Shown piece by piece: positions 26,883 to 34,728 of a stretch of DNA of 64,000 nucleotides (positions within the stretch are counted from its first letter, which is position 1; each line of letters begins with the position of its first letter). The notes under the pieces are model-generated. The model worked only from the letters and a program-made list of their open reading frames with translations. It ran no database searches and was not told where the DNA came from. The position numbers and the translations under genes are program-made. The DNA is from Phycicoccus endophyticus (GTDB lineage Bacteria; Actinomycetota; Actinomycetes; Actinomycetales; Dermatophilaceae). The stretch spans positions 1 to 64,000 of the forward strand of contig NZ_JAANCN010000006.1 in the NCBI RefSeq assembly GCF_011326735.1, read 5' to 3'.

Positions 26883-27653
26883 TCAGGCGGCCTGTGCGCC
26901 CGTGACGAGGGCGACGATCTCCTGACCGGTGGTCTGGGCGGTCCGACGCCCGGCGACGCATCGCCCGGAGCGCATCACCCAGACAGCGTCGGACAGGCGC
27001 ATCACCTGTTCGAAGTTGTGGCTGACGAGGAGCACGGCGCGTCCGTCGTCGCGCAGCCGCCGGATGAGGGCCTCGACCCGAGCCGTCTCCTGCACCCCGA
27101 GGGCTGCGGTCGGCTCGTCCATGATGACCAGGCGAGAGCTGAAGCCGGCCGCCCGACAGATCGCGACGGCCTGGCGCTGCCCGCCCGAGAGTCTGCGCAC
27201 CCGTGAGGTCACCGCGGGCACGTTGACCGCGAGTGAAGCGACCATCTCGCGGGCCTGACGCTGCATGGCCCGCCGGTTCAACAGGCTGGCCGGCCCCAGC
27301 CCCCGCACGATCTCCCGGTTGAGGAAGAGGTTCTGCCACACGGTGAGGTCCTCGACGAGCGCCAGGTTCTGGTGGACTGTCTCGATGCCGGCCTCGCGGG
27401 CGTCCTCGGGCGAGCGGAAGTCGATGTCGGCGCCGTCGAGTGTCATCACACCCGCGTCCGGTCGGTGGATGCCGCTCAGACACCGCACGAACGTGGACTT
27501 GCCGGCACCGTTGTCACCGACGATCGCGGTGATCTCACCCGCGCGAAGCGACAGGTCGACGTCGGTCAACGCCTTGACGCTGCCGAAAGCCAGGCTCACG
27601 CCGCGGGCCTCCACCAGGACCGGGCGGTCGGCATCGGGCTGGGTCCGGGTCAT
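26883..27653 (-). CDS. Sugar ABC transporter ATPase, single-domain (FrcA-like)
   Basis: ATPase subunit (256 residues) of a CUT2-type sugar importer. Walker A VGDNGAGKST, signature VRRLSGGQRQAVAICRA, Walker B LVIMDEPTAALG and switch LLVSHNFEQVMRLSD are intact. It has one nucleotide-binding domain only, unlike the fused double-domain RbsA; this matches FrcA of the fructose system and implies a homodimer. ATG at 27653 overlaps the permease stop as ATGA. Confidence 0.92.
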   Translation of the reverse strand: MTRTQPDADRPVLVEARGVSLAFGSVKALTDVDLSLRAGEITAIVGDNGAGKSTFVRCLSGIHRPDAGVMTLDGADIDFRSPEDAREAGIETVHQNLALVEDLTVWQNLFLNREIVRGLGPASLLNRRAMQRQAREMVASLAVNVPAVTSRVRRLSGGQRQAVAICRAAGFSSRLVIMDEPTAALGVQETARVEALIRRLRDDGRAVLLVSHNFEQVMRLSDAVWVMRSGRCVAGRRTAQTTGQEIVALVTGAQAA

Positions 27654-28669
27654 CTCTGGAACCTCGTGAGGAAGGCGGCGAGCACCACGACGGCACCGAC
27701 CGCGACGGGTTGGTAGTACTGCGAGACGCCGAGCAGGGTCAGGCCGTTGGTCAGCCCGGTGAGGAGCAGCGCGCCGGCGACGGGGCCGGCGATCGTGGCC
27801 CGGCCTCCCATGAGGCTGACGCCCCCGAGCACCACCGCCGCGACCGAGTTGAGCAGGAACTGCATGTTGGCCGCCGGCTCCGACGCCCCGACGCGCGCGA
27901 CGAGCAGGATCGCTGCCAGGCCGGAGAGCAGCCCGCTGATCGCGTAGACCGCGGTCTTGATGTTCGCGAGGCTGATGCCCGTGGCAGTGGCCGCCTCGGG
28001 CGACCCGCCGGCCGCGAGCACGTGCGTTCCGAAGCGGGTGTGGAACAGCAACACATGGGCCAGCAGGGCCACCGCGAGCGCGAGGATGACGGTGTAGCCA
28101 ACCGGACCGACGCCCTGGGTCGACAGCCGCAGGAGGAACGGGCTGATCACCGTCGTCGGCTTGCCGTCGGACACCACGAGAGCAAGGCCGCTCGCCACCG
28201 ACAGTCCACCGAGCGTGACGATGAAGTCGGTGATCCTCCCGCGGCCCACGACGAGCCCTTGGACCAGCCCGACGAGCAGGCCCGCGGCCAGCGCGAGCAG
28301 GCAACACACCGGCAGGGGAGCTCCCTTGGCGTAGGCGAGACCGAAGACGATCGCGCCGAAGGTCATCGTCGAAGCCACGGACAGGTCGATGCCGCCGGTC
28401 GCCACGGCGAAGGTCTGGCCGACCGAGAGCACGACGAGGATGGCTGCCGCCACGAGCATTGCCTTGACGTTGCCCAGGGACAGGAACGTGCTGTTCATCA
28501 GCTGGAAGACGACAGCAAGGATGACGAGGCCCACGGGCGCGGCCCACTCGGCCCAGAGGCTGACGTCCGTGACCCGCGCGAGCCGAGCGGGGCGACGGCC
28601 AGGCTGGTCGAGGACCGGGTCGGGCGACACGTCAGGTCGGTCGGGACTGAGAGGTGGGGGTGAGGCCAT
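27650..28669 (-). CDS. Sugar ABC transporter permease, RbsC/FrcC type
   Basis: Membrane subunit of the importer (339 residues). About ten TM helices include the family segments FVVTLGG-like FIVTLGGLSVASG, GGSPEAATATGISLANIKTAVY and NSVAAVVLGGVSLMGGRATIAG of the branched-chain/ribose permease family. ATG at 28669 is chosen because AGGAGG sits 7 bases upstream; a second ATG at 28714 overlaps the dehydrogenase stop as ATGA and would add 15 residues. A Pro/Asp-rich cytoplasmic N-terminus precedes the first helix. Confidence 0.92.
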   Translation of the reverse strand: MASPPPLSPDRPDVSPDPVLDQPGRRPARLARVTDVSLWAEWAAPVGLVILAVVFQLMNSTFLSLGNVKAMLVAAAILVVLSVGQTFAVATGGIDLSVASTMTFGAIVFGLAYAKGAPLPVCCLLALAAGLLVGLVQGLVVGRGRITDFIVTLGGLSVASGLALVVSDGKPTTVISPFLLRLSTQGVGPVGYTVILALAVALLAHVLLFHTRFGTHVLAAGGSPEAATATGISLANIKTAVYAISGLLSGLAAILLVARVGASEPAANMQFLLNSVAAVVLGGVSLMGGRATIAGPVAGALLLTGLTNGLTLLGVSQYYQPVAVGAVVVLAAFLTRFQR

Positions 28670-28710
28670 GTCGCGTCCTCCTACCGTGCGCGGGCGGGTG
28701 TCGCTGGGGT

Positions 28711-29805
28711 TCATGGGTGGACCAGCACCTTGACGTGCTCACCACTGCGGGCGGCGGAGAACGCGCGGTCGACCTGCGTCAGGGGCACGGTGAGCGTCAC
28801 CAGGTCGTCCGGACGAGCACCACCGTCGCCGATGATCCTGAAGGCCGTCGCGTAGTCCTCGGCGAGGTAGGTGATGGTCCCCTGTACCCGCACCTGCTGG
28901 TCCTGGATCGTCGGCAGGTCCACGGTCACCGGGGATACCGGCACGCCGACGACGACCACCGTCCCTCCCTTGAGGGCCATCCGGACGGCCTGGTCCATCG
29001 TCTGCTGGACTGACACGCAGTCGAAGACGACGTCCGCGCTCTCCCCGAGCTGGGCACGTACGCGCTCGACGCAGTCCTCGGCCGTGGCGTCGACGGCAGC
29101 GTCCGCTCCGATCCGGAGCGCACGCTCCCGCTTGGCCTCGAGCACATCGGTGACGACGATCCGCCGTGCGCCCGCCCAACGCGCGGCGGCCACGACGAGC
29201 AGCCCGATCGTCCCGGCGCCGATGACGACGACCGTGCGGCCCACCAGCGACGGCGACTCCCCGGTGCGAGCACCGGCCGCAAGCCGGACAGCGTGGACCG
29301 GCGTCGCCAAGGGCTCCACGAGCGCGGCCTCGAGGTCGGTCATCTCGTCGGGAACACGGTGCAGCCGGTCGGCCCGGATCACGGAGCGCTCGGCCATTCC
29401 GCCCTGGTCGCCACCGCAGCCGTAGAAGTCCAGCCGCTCGCACAGGTTGGTCCGACCGCTGGAGCACTGCTTGCACGCGCCGCAGTACAGATCCGGCTCG
29501 ACGACCACACGGTCCCCGACACGGACGTGGTCGGGCCCCGTGCCCCACGCGGCGTCAGCGCTGAGCAGCTCCTGGACCTCGCCGTCCTCTCCCGCGAGAG
29601 CCTCGACGACGGCGACTACCTCATGTCCCGGCCGGTAGGGCAACGGCACGAACGGGTGCTCCCCGGCCACGGCATGCAGGTCCGAGCCACAGATGCCGAC
29701 ATAGACGCTGCGGATGCGCGCCTCACCGGGCCGCAGAGCGGGTAGGACACCAGTCTCCAGGCGCAGCCCCTGACTCGTGGCCCGGACCCACGTCGTGGTC
29801 ACCAT
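28711..29805 (-). CDS. Zinc-dependent alcohol/polyol dehydrogenase (first of two)
   Basis: Medium-chain dehydrogenase of 364 residues. Catalytic zinc ligands are in GICGSDLHAVAGEH and PGHEVVAVV, the structural zinc lobe is CGACKQCSSGRTNLC, and the Rossmann motif is VVVIGAGTIGLLVVAAA, followed by VTDVLEAKRERA. The acidic residue after the second strand suggests NAD preference. Like sorbitol and threonine dehydrogenases it would oxidise a secondary alcohol. The ATG lies 7 bases inside the upstream dehydrogenase gene. Two such enzymes in one operon suggest stepwise oxidation of a polyol or sugar. Confidence 0.88.
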   Translation of the reverse strand: MVTTTWVRATSQGLRLETGVLPALRPGEARIRSVYVGICGSDLHAVAGEHPFVPLPYRPGHEVVAVVEALAGEDGEVQELLSADAAWGTGPDHVRVGDRVVVEPDLYCGACKQCSSGRTNLCERLDFYGCGGDQGGMAERSVIRADRLHRVPDEMTDLEAALVEPLATPVHAVRLAAGARTGESPSLVGRTVVVIGAGTIGLLVVAAARWAGARRIVVTDVLEAKRERALRIGADAAVDATAEDCVERVRAQLGESADVVFDCVSVQQTMDQAVRMALKGGTVVVVGVPVSPVTVDLPTIQDQQVRVQGTITYLAEDYATAFRIIGDGGARPDDLVTLTVPLTQVDRAFSAARSGEHVKVLVHP

Positions 29806-30821
29806 GACGGGGCCAGGACGATCTTGTGGACGCTCCGGTCGTGCTGCAGCGCCTCGAGCGCCTGCCCGTAGTCCTCGAGAGCGAAGCGGTGGGTGATCAA
29901 CCCGGCCGGGTCGACCCGGCCGGTACGCAGCGAGACGACGGCCCCCGGGAAGTCGTCGACCTGCGCAAACGACCCTCGGACGGAGATCTCGCGCCGGAAG
30001 ACGTCGTAGGGGCTGATGGTCATCCGGTCCTCGGCGTCGGTGACCCCGTAGACGAGGACAGTCCCCTGGCTACGGGTCAGGGGGACGCAGAGGTCGGCGA
30101 CCTCGGTGGACCCGGTGGCCTCCACGACCAGGTCGTAGCCGCCACTCTCGGCCATCAAGGACGTCGCGGTCCCGGTCGGGTCAGCGCGATCCATGAGGTG
30201 GACCGCGTCGATACCCATCGCGAGCGCACGGTCGAGCTTGAACTTCGAGGAGGCCGCCACTGTGACGTGCGCGGCGCCGGACCTCTGGAGCAGCTGCGCG
30301 AACAGCAACCCGGTGGGACCGGCGCCGAAGACCAAAGCGGTACTGCCGGGGCGCGGCGCCAGCAGGCCGACGCCGTGGACAACGCACGAGACGGGCTCGG
30401 CGAAGACGGCGACGTCATCGTCGATGCCCTCGGTGGAGTAGACGAACTGGTGCGGCATGGTCAGGTACTCGGCGAACGTCCCGGGGAAGTTGGTCCCGAC
30501 GCCCTTGAGGTTCGGGCAGACGAGGGTCTGACCACGGCGACAGTAGTCGCATCGATGGCAGGGCACGTTGGGGTTCACCGTCACCCGCTCGCCGAGCTCG
30601 AGGCTGGTGACCTCCCCACCAAGGCCGGCCACCACCCCGACCACCTCGTGACCGGGGATGAGTGGGAACTCGGCATAGAAGCCGCCCTCATGGATGTGCA
30701 GGTCGGTCCCGCAGACACCGGTTTGAAGCACCTGGACCAGCACCTCGTCGTCGGCCGGAACCGGGTCCGGCACCTCCCGGACGCTCCATTGGCGCGGCGC
30801 GTCGTACACCACTGCACGCAC
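29799..30821 (-). CDS. Zinc-dependent alcohol/polyol dehydrogenase (second of two)
   Basis: Medium-chain dehydrogenase of 340 residues, a divergent paralogue of the neighbouring one. Catalytic zinc segment GVCGTDLHIHEGGF and PGHEVVGVV; structural zinc cysteines CHRCDYCRRGQTLVC; cofactor motif VFGAGPTGLLFAQLL. It resembles the sorbitol/galactitol/erythritol group. GTG at 30821 is chosen because GGAAGA stands just upstream and the domain starts RAVVYDAPRQWSVREVP at once. A 104-base gap with a hairpin separates it from the binding protein gene. Confidence 0.87.
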   Translation of the reverse strand: MRAVVYDAPRQWSVREVPDPVPADDEVLVQVLQTGVCGTDLHIHEGGFYAEFPLIPGHEVVGVVAGLGGEVTSLELGERVTVNPNVPCHRCDYCRRGQTLVCPNLKGVGTNFPGTFAEYLTMPHQFVYSTEGIDDDVAVFAEPVSCVVHGVGLLAPRPGSTALVFGAGPTGLLFAQLLQRSGAAHVTVAASSKFKLDRALAMGIDAVHLMDRADPTGTATSLMAESGGYDLVVEATGSTEVADLCVPLTRSQGTVLVYGVTDAEDRMTISPYDVFRREISVRGSFAQVDDFPGAVVSLRTGRVDPAGLITHRFALEDYGQALEALQHDRSVHKIVLAPSW

Positions 30822-30901
30822 GTGTTCTTCCCTTCGGACTCGTAGATGGGCGTCTCGCCCCTGGGCAGCTGTTCGGCCCCCCGGCAGCCGCCGGCTGGCA
30901 G

Positions 30902-30925
30902 CCACCGGGCAGACCAACCCGGTGG
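30902..30925 (-). other. Intercistronic stem-loop after binding-protein gene
   Basis: CCACCGGG (30902-30909) and CCCGGTGG (30918-30925) pair directly after the stop of the binding-protein gene. Such hairpins often keep binding-protein mRNA more abundant than the downstream genes. Confidence 0.55.
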
Positions 30926-31963
30926 TCAGCCGAGGTCTGGCAGGGGGTTGTCGAACTCCTTGAACGGGGCCGGGAACTTCGCCAGCGCGTCGGCGGCCTC
31001 GTCCTGGGTGATGAGCGCCACGGGAGCCTTGATGTCCTCAGGTACCGAGCGGCCGGCAATGGCGGCCTCGCACGCCTGGACGCCGAGCTGACCCACTGCG
31101 TACGGATACTGCGCCACGGTGGCGGCGAGCTGCCCGGACTGGACGGCCTCGATGGCGTCGGTGTTGCCATCCAGGCTCATGACCTTGATGTCACCCGTCT
31201 TGCCGGCGTCCGTCACAGCCTTGGCCGCGCCGAGGCCCATGTCGTCGTTGGCCGCGAAGATCCCGACGAGGTCCGGGTGTGCCTGCATGAGGTCGGTCGC
31301 AGCGGTGAGCGCCTTCTGCCGGTCCCAGTCCGCCGCGACCACCGGGAGCAACGTCAGCGTGCCCTTGGTCGCGTTGGTGAAGCCCTCGACGCGGTCGTTG
31401 CTGGTCACGTCACCGGCGACGCCGCCGATGATGGCCACCGTGCCTGTGCCGCCGAGCTGCTTGACCATCTCCTTGCCGTCCAGCTCCGCGGCGGCCACGT
31501 TGTCCGTGCCGATGTACGTCGTGAGGGTCAGCCCTGCCGCGTCGGCCGCGTCGGCATCGACGGGGCGGTCGATGTTGACGATGGGCACGTCCTTGGCCGC
31601 GATCTGCGCCAGACCCTGCACCAGGTTGTTGCCGGTGATCGGGTTGACGACGTAGCAGCCATAGTCCTGTTGGGCCAGCGCCGAGAGCTTCTCGGCCTGA
31701 CCGGTGGTGTCGGTGATCGACTGCGCCGCCTGCACCTCGACATCGACCCCCGAGCTCTTCGCCTCATCGAGGATGCCGTCGCGCATCGTCTGGAAGAACT
31801 GGTTGTCGAGACCCTTGATGACCGCCGCCACCTTCGTGGTGCCACCGCCGGTGTCTTCTGCGCTGCTGCCCGAGCCACTCGTGTCGGAGCCGCACGCGGC
31901 GACCAGGAACAACGGACTGATCGCGAGTGCAACGGCCGCACCGCGGGGAAGTACACGCTTCAT
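30926..31963 (-). CDS. Sugar ABC transporter substrate-binding lipoprotein
   Basis: Periplasmic-type binding protein of 345 residues, family of RbsB/FrcB (Peripla_BP_4). Lipoprotein signal MKRVLPRGAAVALAISPLFL with lipobox LVAACGS, lipidated Cys24. The two-lobed fold is seen in AAVIKGLDNQFFQTMRDGIL, CYVVNPITGNNLVQGLAQ, VPIVNIDRPVD, TYIGTDNVAAAELDGKEM, VGIFAANDDMGLGAAKAV and TVAQYPYAVGQLGVQACEAA. ATG at 31963 follows AGGAGG. It is the first gene of the operon under a near-consensus promoter. The ligand is probably a rare sugar or polyol given the downstream enzymes. Confidence 0.93.
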   Translation of the reverse strand: MKRVLPRGAAVALAISPLFLVAACGSDTSGSGSSAEDTGGGTTKVAAVIKGLDNQFFQTMRDGILDEAKSSGVDVEVQAAQSITDTTGQAEKLSALAQQDYGCYVVNPITGNNLVQGLAQIAAKDVPIVNIDRPVDADAADAAGLTLTTYIGTDNVAAAELDGKEMVKQLGGTGTVAIIGGVAGDVTSNDRVEGFTNATKGTLTLLPVVAADWDRQKALTAATDLMQAHPDLVGIFAANDDMGLGAAKAVTDAGKTGDIKVMSLDGNTDAIEAVQSGQLAATVAQYPYAVGQLGVQACEAAIAGRSVPEDIKAPVALITQDEAADALAKFPAPFKEFDNPLPDLG

Positions 31964-31984
31964 TGCGCCTCCTGTATATGGATG

Positions 31985-32008
31985 AAGAAGACAATAAGAG
32001 TGCTTCTT
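31985..32008. promoter_or_regulatory. Candidate ROK operator over the -10 box
   Basis: AAGAAG (31985-31990) and CTTCTT (32003-32008) form an inverted repeat with a 12-base spacer that spans the -10 box of the sugar operon; a good place for repression by the divergent ROK protein. Confidence 0.45.
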
Positions 32009-32019
32009 TAGTCTGTCAA
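31991..32019 (-). promoter_or_regulatory. Sigma-70-like promoter of the sugar operon
   Basis: On the minus strand, TTGACA (32014-32019), a 17-base spacer and TATTGT (31991-31996) make a near-perfect housekeeping promoter, 28 bases ahead of the binding-protein ATG. It is the best promoter in the window and lies in an AT-rich island. Confidence 0.8.
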
Positions 32020-32033
32020 CCACATAAAACAGG

Positions 32034-32061
32034 TTGGTATGAGGGCTTGTGGACCTATAGG
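32034..32061 (+). promoter_or_regulatory. Promoter of the ROK regulator
   Basis: TTGGTA (32034-32039), 16 bases, TATAGG (32056-32061), about 36 bases before the ATG. Back to back with the sugar-operon promoter. Confidence 0.55.
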
Positions 32062-32097
32062 GTGGGCCTCGCGACATCGCGGCGAGGAGAACGGGCA

Positions 32098-33288
32098 ATG
32101 CTGAGCGAAGGGGCGGGCGAGCTCGTCAGGGTGCTGCGACAGATGCCGCCGATGACCCGCACCGAGCTCGGCGACTCCACGGGCTGGGCTCGCACCACGG
32201 TCAACAGCCGCCTCGAGGAGCTGCTCACGGCGGGCCTGGTGCGGTCGGCCGAGCCGATGAACGGGGCCCGCGGTCGACCGGCCTCGCGTTTCACCCTCGA
32301 ACCGTCACGCGGTGCCCTACTCGTGGCCGACGTGGGGGCCTCCAGTGCTCGACTCGCCCGCGCGGACCTGGCCGGAGCCGTGGCCGAGCACGAGTCCGTG
32401 CCCCTGTGGATCGGCGACGGGCCGGACGCCGTCCTCGGTCTGATCTGCGAACGACTCTCGAGAATTCGCGATGCGGCGCCGGCTCCCGTCTGGGGGGTCG
32501 GCATCAGCCTGCCCGGGCCGATCGACTCGCGTGAGGGCCGCGTGGTGTCGCCGCCCATCATGACCGGGTGGGACGGGCTGGCCGTCCCGGAGGTGGTGGA
32601 GCCGGCTCTCGGCGCACCGGTGCTAGTCGAGAACGACTCCAACGCGATGGCATGGGGTGAGCACGTCACCGCCGAACCACCGGCCGACGAGCTGATCTTC
32701 GTCAAGGTGGGCACCGGGGTAGGGGCCGGCTTCGTCACAGGAGGCCGTCTCGTCCGGGGTGCCCACGGAGCCGCCGGAGACCTCGGGCACACCCGCGGCG
32801 AACCCCCACATGGCGGGGAGCAGCCCCTGTGCCGGTGCGGCAAGACCGGCTGCGTGGAGGCGTACGCCGGCGCCTGGGCCATCGAGCGGGACCTGCGCGC
32901 CGCAGGGCAGGACGTTGGGTCCACGCCCGAGGTCCTCCGGCTGATCGCGCAGGGCAACCCGCACGCGGTCCGTCTGGTGCGCGACGCCGGCCGGGTCCTC
33001 GGTGGGGCGCTCGCACACGCCGTCAGCCTGCTCAACCCCGCCGAGATCGTCGTCGGGGGTCAGGTCGCGGCAGTGGCCGGTGAGCACCTGCTCTCCGGCA
33101 TCCGAGAGCACGTGGCGGCGCGGGCGCTACCCCTCGCGACCCGCGACCTGCGCATTCGGCTGAGCGACCGACCGCACGAGGCCGGGATCACCGGCATGGC
33201 CGACGCCACGAGCACGTGGATCCTCGGGCCCTCCCAGCTCGCCGCTGCCCTGAACCGCGTCGGGCCGCCCCCCGCGCCGCCGCTGTGA
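32098..33288 (+). CDS. ROK family transcriptional repressor
   Basis: Regulator of 396 residues: an N-terminal winged HTH (about 10-60, MTRTELGDSTGWARTTVNSR-LEELLTAGLV) fused to a sugar-kinase-like ROK domain. ROK features: VADVGASSARLARADL, GVGISLPGPID, VENDSNAMAWGE, and the zinc signature CRCGKTGCVEAYAGAWAI after GDLGHTRGEP. These proteins repress sugar genes and are released by a sugar or sugar phosphate. ATG at 32098 follows GAGGAGA. Divergent from the sugar operon, it is almost surely its repressor. Its 3' end is overlapped by the convergent MFS gene. Confidence 0.92.
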   Translation: MLSEGAGELVRVLRQMPPMTRTELGDSTGWARTTVNSRLEELLTAGLVRSAEPMNGARGRPASRFTLEPSRGALLVADVGASSARLARADLAGAVAEHESVPLWIGDGPDAVLGLICERLSRIRDAAPAPVWGVGISLPGPIDSREGRVVSPPIMTGWDGLAVPEVVEPALGAPVLVENDSNAMAWGEHVTAEPPADELIFVKVGTGVGAGFVTGGRLVRGAHGAAGDLGHTRGEPPHGGEQPLCRCGKTGCVEAYAGAWAIERDLRAAGQDVGSTPEVLRLIAQGNPHAVRLVRDAGRVLGGALAHAVSLLNPAEIVVGGQVAAVAGEHLLSGIREHVAARALPLATRDLRIRLSDRPHEAGITGMADATSTWILGPSQLAAALNRVGPPPAPPL

Positions 33289-34647
33289 GGGGAGGACGAC
33301 CGAGAGCGGGACGCCTGCGGCCGCGAAGGCGGTGGCCCACCAGAACGCCCCGTCGAACCCGTCTGTGGTCCCCGGTGTGGCGGAGCCGGCGAGGATGACC
33401 GCGAGCACGGCGACGCCGAAGGCCCCACCGACCTGGGAGGCGATCCGGGTGAAGACGCTCGCATGCGCCACGTCGTGGCCGTCGAGCCCGAGGTAGGCGG
33501 TGGACATCAGCGGGATGGTCACCGCCCCCAGCCCGACACCACGCACGACGAGCGCCGCGAGCAGTAGCGGGAGCCGGCCGGAGGTCCCGGCCAGCGCGAA
33601 GGGCACGGTCCCGGCCGCGACGACGGCGAAACCACCGAGGCAGACCCAACGGGCACCGATCCGGTCGACGAGCCCGCCGGCCACCGAACGGCTGAGCAGG
33701 GTCCCGACGCCCTGGGGCGCCAGGAGGAGGCCGGCGCCGAGCACGTCGACGCCACGGGCCTGCTGCCAGAACAGCGGCAGGACGAGCATGGCGCCGTAGA
33801 GGGCGACTCCCGAGAGGAAGAGCAGGGTCGTCGAGGTCAGGAGCGCCCGGTGCCGCAGCAGGCGCACGTCGACCAGGGCGGCCTCGCCGCGGCGGACCGC
33901 CCACCCGACGAACGCGACGAGCAGGACCACTCCCCCGAGCAGGGGGAGGAGGACCTCCGACCGGCCGGCGCCACCATCCTCCGCCAGGCGGGAGAGGCCG
34001 ACGAGCATGCCGGCGACAGCGGGCGAGAGCAGGAGCAGCCCGACGACGTCGAGCGGAGGGCGGCTCGTGCGGGGCCGGTCCGCCGGCAGCATCCGCCAGG
34101 CCAGGACCAGCCCCACGGTGCAGAACGGCACGTTGACGAGGAACATCCAGCGCCAGTCGGCGACCTCGAGGATGAGCCCACCGAGCACGGGGCCGAGGAT
34201 CCGCCCCAGCACGGCGGGCAGGCTCATCGTCGCCATGACCCGCCCGAGGTTGCGCCCTCCGGCGGCCTGGACGACGAGGGTCGCCATGAGTGGGAGCATG
34301 ATCCCGCCGCCGAGCCCCTGGAGGACCCGGAAGACGATGAGCGACGTCGCGTCCCAGGCGCTCGCGCACAGGACGGACGCGCCGAGGAAGACGAGGAGGG
34401 CCGCCATCCACAGCCGCCTGCCCCCGAGCCGGGCCTGTAGCCAGCCGACGAGCGGGATCGCGACCCCGAGGGCCAGGAGGTACCCGGTGCTCACCCACTG
34501 GATGACGTGGACCGGGGCGTGCAGCTCCTCGACGAGGGTGGGCAGCGAGATGCTGACGATCGTCGTGTCGAACACCACGGCGAGTGCGCCGACGACGACC
34601 GCGGTCGCGGTCCGTCTCAGCTCGGGAGCCATCGGCTCGGTGGCCAT
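33127..34647 (-). CDS. DHA2-family MFS drug exporter (EmrB/QacA type)
   Basis: Exporter of 506 residues with 14 predicted TM helices. Family motifs: VVFDTTIVSISLPTLVEELH in helix 1, WVSTGYLLALGVAIPLVGWL with LQARLGGRRLW, RVLQGLGGGIMLPLMATL, and motif C-like LGRILGPVLGGLILE. These proteins pump lipophilic drugs out with protons. The last helix ends near residue 450; the remaining tail of about 55 polar residues is read from DNA that is also the 3' end of the ROK gene (162-base tail-to-tail overlap), suggesting loss of the original stop. AAGGAGG precedes the ATG. Divergent TetR gene is its likely repressor. Confidence 0.88.
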   Translation of the reverse strand: MATEPMAPELRRTATAVVVGALAVVFDTTIVSISLPTLVEELHAPVHVIQWVSTGYLLALGVAIPLVGWLQARLGGRRLWMAALLVFLGASVLCASAWDATSLIVFRVLQGLGGGIMLPLMATLVVQAAGGRNLGRVMATMSLPAVLGRILGPVLGGLILEVADWRWMFLVNVPFCTVGLVLAWRMLPADRPRTSRPPLDVVGLLLLSPAVAGMLVGLSRLAEDGGAGRSEVLLPLLGGVVLLVAFVGWAVRRGEAALVDVRLLRHRALLTSTTLLFLSGVALYGAMLVLPLFWQQARGVDVLGAGLLLAPQGVGTLLSRSVAGGLVDRIGARWVCLGGFAVVAAGTVPFALAGTSGRLPLLLAALVVRGVGLGAVTIPLMSTAYLGLDGHDVAHASVFTRIASQVGGAFGVAVLAVILAGSATPGTTDGFDGAFWWATAFAAAGVPLSVVLPSQRRRGGRPDAVQGSGELGGPEDPRARGVGHAGDPGLVRSVAQPNAQVAGREG

Positions 34648-34661
34648 GTCGCCTCCTTAAT

Positions 34662-34728
34662 AGGGAACGATGAGTATCTTATACGTCACCCACCATCGCC
34701 ACCACATCCAGGGAACGAGGAGTTTCTT
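34662..34728. promoter_or_regulatory. 19-base direct repeats in MFS/TetR promoter region
   Basis: AGGGAACGATGAGTATCTT (34662-34680) and AGGGAACGAGGAGTTTCTT (34710-34728) match at 17 of 19 positions, 48 bases apart. The second copy contains the tetR ribosome-binding site and abuts its GTG. Either a repressor site pair or a duplicated leader segment. Confidence 0.5.
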
